Shown here: positions 59,064 through 64,000 of the stretch, in pieces | Position numbering within the stretch: position 1 is the stretch's first letter | Layout: every line of letters starts with the position of its first letter | Assembly: GCA_039931555.1 (NCBI GenBank) | Contig: JBDTRP010000123.1 | Coordinates: 31,252-95,251, forward strand | DNA: 64,000 bases | Reading direction: 5' to 3' | DNA from: JAENVT01 sp039931555 | GTDB lineage: Bacteria > Actinomycetota > Acidimicrobiia > Acidimicrobiales > Ilumatobacteraceae | The notes under the pieces: model-generated | What the model was told of the DNA's origin: nothing | The model's input: only the letters and a program-made list of their open reading frames with translations | Databases searched by the model: none | Made by a program: the position numbers and the translations under genes

Positions 59064-60005
59064 GTGGGCCAAATGCCGTACCACCTGGAGAAGGGGCACT
59101 TTCTCCTGTTGCTCGAAGACACCTTGAACGAGGGTATCGAGGCGCTGGTCGACGACGACGCGGCCGTCACCTTCCCCGGGCTGACGCGGCGCTATTCGAT
59201 GCTCGAGTACATGCGCGGCGTCGTTGCCCGACCATGTGACCTGACGAACGGCGAGTCCGAGATCGGCAGCTCGCTGATGTGGCCGGGCTGGATGACCGAC
59301 GCCGATGTCTCGTTCGGCGCCTTCCGGGCTGTTGCCGAGGAATGGTTCGGCTATCGGATCCGCGCCGACGGCAGTCTCAACACCAAGCCCCACCCGAACA
59401 AGCCGACCGGCATGTGGGACGGCTACCAGGGCAACGTCGAACGGATCATGGCCAACGTGTTCGTCCGGGCGATCGAAGTGTCGTTGGGACTTGATCATGA
59501 CGCGCCGATCCCGGGTGCCGCGCCACCGCGCAGCTGGCCGCTGTACTTCTTCTTCAAGTGCCAGCAGCCGTTCTTCGAGGGCTGGGTCACCTGGCAGTGC
59601 CACAGCGTCAATCGCCGGGCGGCGGGGCAGGTCACGGTGCTCTTCGCGACACCCGGCCACAACCATCCGGTGTCGGATCACCCGATCCCGATCGACACCA
59701 ACCACGACCACAAAGACGATCTCGTCAAGACCCTCCGCAACGACGGCGAGTTCTTGGAGGATCCTGTCAGTGCGCCCGCCGCCGACGGTGTCGGCGAACC
59801 GCACCAGGGCGTGTGGGTGGTGACGCACCGAGATCACAAGCGGCTGAACGTCTTCGACACGTCGGTGCCGTCGAGCTACCTGGAATGGGGACCTCCGCTG
59901 TTACCGATCATCGCCCCCGAGAACTTCTGCGACGTCGTCGTCGTGCAACCCGCGGCCCGCAGCGGCGGGATCAACGCGATCAAGCCGAGGTACGTGACGC
60001 CATGA
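59064..60005 (+). CDS. Uncharacterised protein (313 residues)
   Basis: 313 residues, no signal peptide or membrane helix. The sequence is rich in aromatic residues and histidines (PLYFFFKCQQPFFEGWVTWQ, TPGHNHPVSDHPIPIDTNHD, DHKDDLVKTLRN), and the His/Asp density suggests metal binding. No family is recognised. GTG 59064 is supported by GAGAGGAG about 9 bases upstream. The stop overlaps the start of the next unknown gene (ATGA), and a ThDP enzyme follows 31 bases later, so the three genes are probably one functional set. The preceding gene ends 62 bases upstream, leaving room for a promoter. Confidence 0.65.
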   Translation: MGQMPYHLEKGHFLLLLEDTLNEGIEALVDDDAAVTFPGLTRRYSMLEYMRGVVARPCDLTNGESEIGSSLMWPGWMTDADVSFGAFRAVAEEWFGYRIRADGSLNTKPHPNKPTGMWDGYQGNVERIMANVFVRAIEVSLGLDHDAPIPGAAPPRSWPLYFFFKCQQPFFEGWVTWQCHSVNRRAAGQVTVLFATPGHNHPVSDHPIPIDTNHDHKDDLVKTLRNDGEFLEDPVSAPAADGVGEPHQGVWVVTHRDHKRLNVFDTSVPSSYLEWGPPLLPIIAPENFCDVVVVQPAARSGGINAIKPRYVTP

Positions 60006-60481
60006 TCTACAAGGACCAACCCTTCGACCTCGCCGTCGCTCACAACGCGGTCATGCTCGACACCGAAGGCGTGCTCGGCGCGTTCCTCGATGGCAAGTTC
60101 AGCCCCGACCAGTCGATCGGCGAATCGACCTGGCTCTCCGAGAAGACGGAGTTCTTCGCGATCCGGTGGCGGTTCGTCGGCGAGCACGTGCGGTCGATCC
60201 CCGGCTTCGGGCACACCGCGATCCCACCGACGCACAACGTCGTGTCGGTGTCGGGCCTGACGTTGGTGGAGAACACGATTCCGGGACAGACCGTCGAGGC
60301 CGATCTCGAGACGCTCCTGCGATCGGGCACCGTGGTGTTCCACCGCTTCATCGATTGGCTCGCAGTGTTCGCCCAGATCGGGGTGTTGCACCTCGGCCGG
60401 CCGATGTCGATAGGCGACATTCGCTTCGTCCCACCCGATCGCGGCACCAGCCGCGTACTCGGGTACAACGACCAGCAATAG
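60002..60481 (+). CDS. Uncharacterised protein (159 residues)
   Basis: 159 residues, soluble. The N-terminal KDQPFDLAVAHNAVMLDTEGVLGAFLDGKF and central ALP-free FGHTAIPPTHNVVSVSGLTLVE do not match a family I know. An aromatic helix FHRFIDWLAVFAQIGVLHLG lies near the C-terminus. The ATG overlaps the preceding gene's stop. It is tightly linked to the 59064 gene and upstream of a ThDP enzyme, so an accessory or partner enzyme is possible. Confidence 0.6.
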   Translation: MIYKDQPFDLAVAHNAVMLDTEGVLGAFLDGKFSPDQSIGESTWLSEKTEFFAIRWRFVGEHVRSIPGFGHTAIPPTHNVVSVSGLTLVENTIPGQTVEADLETLLRSGTVVFHRFIDWLAVFAQIGVLHLGRPMSIGDIRFVPPDRGTSRVLGYNDQQ

Positions 60482-60512
60482 GGCAACCGGTCAGGTCTGG
60501 AACACTGGGCCG

Positions 60513-62147
60513 ATGACGCAACAGACCGCCGAACAGGTGACGGGGCACGCCGGCCAGCAGGCGATCGCCGCCATGATGGCGTTCGGCACCGACGTGATGT
60601 TCACCCTCAACGGTGGCCACATCTGGCCGCTGTACGAAGCGGCGCGGGACCAGGGCATGCGGGTGGTCGACACCCGGCACGAGCAGACGGCGACGTTCGC
60701 CGCCGAAGGGTGGGCGAAGTTGACGCGACGCCCCGGCCTCGCCGCGCTGACTGCCGGACCGGGCATCACCAACGGCGTGTCCGCCATCACGACGGCCCGG
60801 TTCAACGGCTCCCCCCTGGTCGTGATGGGCGGACGGGCACCCGAACTGCGGTGGGGGTCCGGGTCGTTGCAGGAGATGGACCCCGTGCCCGTCGTCGCCT
60901 CGATCACCAAGTCTGCCGTCACCGTCAGAGACGCAACGCGGGCTGCGGCGATGGTCCACGAGGCGGCGCGCCTGGCGATGACACCGCACCGCGGTCCGAC
61001 GTTCCTCGACTTCCCGCTCGACGTGTTCGGCCCGTCGGCCGGTGACCTGCCGCCACTGGACGAGCGCGTCGGCCGCGGTGATGCACCGGACGCCGATGCA
61101 GTTGCCGACCTGGCAACTGCCATTGCCAATGCCGAACGGCCAGCGTTCATCGTCGGAAGTGACGTGTATTGGGGCGGCGCCTGGACGGAACTGGGCGCGG
61201 CCGTCGAGCACCTTCGGGTGCCGTGCTTCTTCAACGGTCTCGGGCGCGGCACACTGGCGGCGGATCACGAGTTGGCGTTCCTGCGCACCCGTGGGCTGTT
61301 GAAGCAGCGAGCCGATCTCGTGGTCGTGCTCGGCACGCCGCTCGACTTTCGCCTCGGGTTCGGCCGTTTCGGCGTGGCCAGAGTGGCTCACGTCGTCGAT
61401 GCCGAGTCGCAGGTCGCCCACCACGTCGAGGTCGCGACCGTGGTCGGCGACGTCACCCAGATCCTGCAGGCGTTCGCTGATCATGGCGGCCCGCGGGTCG
61501 ATCACGAGGTTTGGATCGCCGAGCTGCGTGCCTCCGAGTCTTCCGGCCGGGCCGCAGATCAGTTGCTCCTGGCAGCAACCGACGCGTCGATTCGGCCGTC
61601 GCGCATTTACGGAGAGCTTGCCAAGCGATTGGCCCGCGATGCCGTGGTGATCTGCGACGGTGGCGACTTCGCGTCGTATGCCGGCAAGTTCGTCGAGGTC
61701 TTCGAGCCGGGTTGCTGGCTCGACACCGGGCCGTACGGATGTCTCGGCAACGGGCCCGGGTACGCGATCGCGGCGCGCGTGGCGCGCCCGTCGAGTCAGA
61801 TCGCGCTGCTGCTGGGCGACGGAGCCGCAGGGTTCAGCCTGATGGACGTCGACTCGATGGTCCGTCACCGGCTTCCGGTCGTGATCGTCGTCGGCAACAA
61901 CGGCATGTGGGGTCTCGAGAAGCACCCGATGCAGGCCATCTACGGCTGGGACGTGGCCTGCGATCTGCAGCCCGGCTGTCGCTACGACGAGGTCGTGCGG
62001 GCACTCGGTGGCGCAGGTGAGCTGGTGACCGACCCCGAGCAGATCGGCCCGGCGCTCGATCGCGCCTTCGCCTCCGGCGTGCCGTACCTCGTCAACGTGC
62101 TGACCGAGCCGTCCGACATCTACCCTCGTACGTCGAACCTCGGGTGA
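60513..62147 (+). CDS. ThDP-dependent enzyme of the acetolactate synthase-like family
   Basis: 544 residues with the three-domain layout. The N-terminal Pyr domain has FTLNGGHIWPLYEAA and the ThDP-activating glutamate in VDTRHEQTATFAAEGWAK. The middle domain runs from about 190 to 330. The C-terminal PP domain has GDGAAGFSLMDVDSMVRHRLPVVIVVGNNGMWG. It differs from IlvB at 9 kb (GGHIWPLYE replaces GGCILPAYD; no regulatory subunit nearby), so a role in branched-chain synthesis is unlikely. Oxalyl-CoA decarboxylase, 2-hydroxyacyl-CoA lyase or another carboligase are options. It follows two unknown genes, probably in one operon. Confidence 0.85.
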   Translation: MTQQTAEQVTGHAGQQAIAAMMAFGTDVMFTLNGGHIWPLYEAARDQGMRVVDTRHEQTATFAAEGWAKLTRRPGLAALTAGPGITNGVSAITTARFNGSPLVVMGGRAPELRWGSGSLQEMDPVPVVASITKSAVTVRDATRAAAMVHEAARLAMTPHRGPTFLDFPLDVFGPSAGDLPPLDERVGRGDAPDADAVADLATAIANAERPAFIVGSDVYWGGAWTELGAAVEHLRVPCFFNGLGRGTLAADHELAFLRTRGLLKQRADLVVVLGTPLDFRLGFGRFGVARVAHVVDAESQVAHHVEVATVVGDVTQILQAFADHGGPRVDHEVWIAELRASESSGRAADQLLLAATDASIRPSRIYGELAKRLARDAVVICDGGDFASYAGKFVEVFEPGCWLDTGPYGCLGNGPGYAIAARVARPSSQIALLLGDGAAGFSLMDVDSMVRHRLPVVIVVGNNGMWGLEKHPMQAIYGWDVACDLQPGCRYDEVVRALGGAGELVTDPEQIGPALDRAFASGVPYLVNVLTEPSDIYPRTSNLG

Positions 62148-62214
62148 CCGCCGATGAGCGACGCCGAACCACCGCCACCGGCGTTCCACCGCCACGCGCC
62201 TCGACCTGGTCGGC

Positions 62215-62520
62215 TCAGGCGCAGACGCTGCCCGGTGCCGGCACGACTGCGCCGGTCGCCGTGACGTCCATCAGCACCGACACTGCGTGGATGAACCCGG
62301 CGGCGACCATCGCATCTTCGGTGACAGCCGTGTCGGGGTTCAACAAGGTGTAGGTCTCGACAGCCTTCTCGATGGTCGAGTGCTCGGTCACACACGCCGC
62401 GGCGTTGCCGGAGTCCACGTCGTTCTTCGCTTGGCGTGCTTGGTGGGCAGGGTTGCAGGCGGTCGCCGCGCCCGTGGCCATCACCACGAGGCACAACGCC
62501 GTCCAGCGGGTCGTTCTCAT
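62215..62520 (-). CDS. Small putative lipoprotein
   Basis: 101 residues. The signal region RTTRWTALCLVVMATGAATAC ends in a plausible lipobox (ATAC, cysteine near residue 22). The mature part (QARQAKNDVDSGNAAACVTEHSTIEKAVETYTLLN) resembles the region after the N-terminal helix of pseudopilin-like or competence-type small proteins. The remainder (AMVAAGFIHAVSVLMDV) is mildly hydrophobic, with a second cysteine at the C-terminus. No family is certain. ATG 62520; divergent from tldD and convergent with the ThDP enzyme. Confidence 0.55.
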   Translation of the reverse strand: MRTTRWTALCLVVMATGAATACNPAHQARQAKNDVDSGNAAACVTEHSTIEKAVETYTLLNPDTAVTEDAMVAAGFIHAVSVLMDVTATGAVVPAPGSVCA

Positions 62521-62667
62521 GCCGTCTGTATCGGCAGATCCAGGCGATCGGTGAATGGGTTTCGCGTCATCCGCACGCGCTGGACCTGGATGAGGTACTC
62601 GGTAGGCTCGCCTGCATGATCGCCGGGATGACCACCCTGGGGTTGGACCAAGGACTGGAGTGCACTG

Positions 62668-64000
62668 ATGGCACATGACGTAGTCGAATCCGACGTGCTC
62701 GAGCGGGTGCTCGGTGCCGCAATGCGCACGGGCGGCGAATTCGCCGAGGTGTTCCTCGAGGACAAACGCTCCACGATGGCCGGCCTCGATGACGGCCGGA
62801 TCGAACAGGTCACCAGTGGTCGCGACCGGGGCGCGGGCATTCGGGTGATCAAGGGCGACACCACCGGCTTCGCCCACACCGCCGACCTCAGCGAGGCGGG
62901 GTTGCGCGCCGCTGCCGAGGCTGCCGCAGCAGCCGCCAGCCAGGGCACCGGCGGCGCCAACGTCGTCGCCCTCACCCGCCAGGCCGACCACCGGGTCAGC
63001 CCGGTCGAACGCTTCGCCGACGAGGTGTCGAAGACCGACAAGGTCGCCCTGTTACAACGAGTCGACGAGGCGGCACGTGCCAGTGGCGCCGCCATCGTGC
63101 AGGTCAGCGCGGGCTACGCCGACAGTCGCAAGCGGATCATGATCGCCAACACCCACGGGTTGTTGGCGGCTGACGAACAAGCCCGCCAGACTGTGCGCAT
63201 CAGCGTGGTGGCCAACGGCGACGCCGGCATGCAGACCGGGTTCCAGAGCACGGGTCACACGTTCGGCTTCGAGATGTTCGACACGATCGACGTGGAAGAT
63301 CTCGCCCGAGACGCGGCGCGCCAGGCACTGGTCAAGCTCACCGCTCGTCCCGCGCCCAGCGGCACGATGCCGGTCGTGATCAAGTGCGGCAGTGGTGGCG
63401 TGCTGTTCCACGAGGCGTGCGGTCACGGTCTCGAGGCCGATCTCATCGCCAAGGGCGGCAGCGTCTTTCGCGGCAAGCAGGGCGAGCTCGTGGCATCCCC
63501 GCTCGTCACGTTGGTCGACGACGGCACGATGAGTGGCGAATGGGGCGCCATCGGCATCGACGACGAGGGACACCCCAGTCAGTACAACGTGCTGATCGAG
63601 AACGGCGTGCTGACCGACTACATGTGGGACTACCTGCGGGCCCGCAACGAGGGTCGCAAGCAATCGGGCAACGGTCGGCGCCAGAGCTACATGCACCTCC
63701 CCATGGTCCGGATGACCAACACCTACGTGCTCAACGGCACGGAGGAACCCGACGACATCGTTCGCGACACCGACCACGGCGTGTACATCGCCAAGCTCGG
63801 CGGCGGCCAGGTCAACACGGCCACGGGTGACTTCGTTTTCGGCATGACCGAGGCGTACCTGATCGAAGGCGGCGAGATCACCGAGCCGTTGCGTGAGGGC
63901 AACCTGTTGGGCAACGGCCCACAGGTGCTACGCGACATCGATCTGCTGGGCAACGATTTCGCGATGGGCAACCCGGGCACGTGTGGCAAGGACGGACAGG
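62668..64000 (+). CDS. tldD: TldD metalloprotease (N-terminal part, runs off the window)
   Basis: The first 444 codons of tldD; the frame is still open at the window end and probably lacks only a short C-terminal part. TldD, with its partner TldE, forms a zinc protease that degrades unfolded peptides and matures some ribosomally made peptide products. The zinc motif HExxxH is in VLFHEACGHGLEADLIAKGG, preceded by VVIKCGSGG and followed by WGAIGIDDEGHPSQYN and GNGRRQSYMHLPMVRMTNTYV. ATG 62668 is preceded by an AAGGACTGGAG stretch. tldE would be expected just downstream. Confidence 0.93.
   Translation, partial: MAHDVVESDVLERVLGAAMRTGGEFAEVFLEDKRSTMAGLDDGRIEQVTSGRDRGAGIRVIKGDTTGFAHTADLSEAGLRAAAEAAAAAASQGTGGANVVALTRQADHRVSPVERFADEVSKTDKVALLQRVDEAARASGAAIVQVSAGYADSRKRIMIANTHGLLAADEQARQTVRISVVANGDAGMQTGFQSTGHTFGFEMFDTIDVEDLARDAARQALVKLTARPAPSGTMPVVIKCGSGGVLFHEACGHGLEADLIAKGGSVFRGKQGELVASPLVTLVDDGTMSGEWGAIGIDDEGHPSQYNVLIENGVLTDYMWDYLRARNEGRKQSGNGRRQSYMHLPMVRMTNTYVLNGTEEPDDIVRDTDHGVYIAKLGGGQVNTATGDFVFGMTEAYLIEGGEITEPLREGNLLGNGPQVLRDIDLLGNDFAMGNPGTCGKDGQ

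Noticed and set aside
1..64000. tRNA, rRNA, CRISPR arrays, replication origin, intact IS elements or prophage
   Set aside because: None was recognised by reading the intergenic regions; most are too short to hold them. A covariance-model scan would be decisive for tRNAs.

Overview
The window is GC-rich, densely packed DNA that looks like a free-living actinobacterium, most likely from the Acidimicrobiia (Ilumatobacter-like). The evidence for this is a mycothiol-dependent enzyme together with inositol-phosphate synthase, a DUF222/13E12-type HNH gene with an actinobacterial LexA-like box, a WXG100-type small protein, a surface protein with the PCRLFDTRPG signature, many GTG starts, many GTGA/ATGA stop-start overlaps, and several apparently leaderless promoters. 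The genus is inference. No rRNA, tRNA, CRISPR array, phage or intact insertion sequence was seen.

Layout. 1-8.7 kb: end of a threonine/serine dehydratase; a secreted protein and a lipoprotein joined to a two-component system behind a CRP-like palindrome; inositol-phosphate synthase; a hydrolase; an MFS exporter with a winged-helix protein. 8.8-12.3 kb: ilvB-ilvN-ilvC behind a leader peptide and attenuator. 12.3-20.9 kb: membrane protein, acyl-CoA ligase, surface protein, metY, amidohydrolase-like protein, S4 protein and a large helicase. 20.9-22.9 kb: a decayed island holding two restriction-modification remnants and a frameshifted HNH gene. 22.9-26.9 kb: serC, a PAC2 protein, an aminotransferase and a VapBC module. 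26.9-32.7 kb: divergent cobalamin loci, cobO-U-T-S and riboswitch-controlled btuF-C-D. 32.7-35.2 kb: gnd-zwf. 35.2-42.7 kb: mycothiol-dependent isomerase, CopC-CopD fusion, an uncharacterised WXG100/lipoprotein/patatin operon, GNAT, oxidoreductase and USP. 42.7-48.6 kb: CDF and EamA transporters leading into a TPP-riboswitch operon of thiamine kinase plus a thiamine-type ABC importer. 48.7-55.8 kb: SDR, NfuA-like protein, trans-sulfuration enzyme, hydrolase, and dxs-enoyl-CoA hydratase-hisN. 55.9-64 kb: a very large STAND/adenylate-cyclase regulator, two unknown genes followed by a ThDP enzyme, a small lipoprotein and the start of tldD.

How the parts connect. Much of the window is amino-acid and cofactor metabolism, and several loci carry their own RNA sensor: branched-chain amino acids (leader-peptide attenuator), cobalamin (riboswitch with an RBS-sequestering hairpin) and thiamine diphosphate (riboswitch whose 5' half overlaps the end of the upstream transporter gene). 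ThDP made by the thiamine operon is the cofactor of IlvB, Dxs and the 60.5 kb enzyme. Inositol phosphate feeds mycothiol, used by the 35.2 kb enzyme. The cyclase at 56-59 kb and the CRP-like site at 0.8 kb suggest, but do not prove, cAMP signalling.
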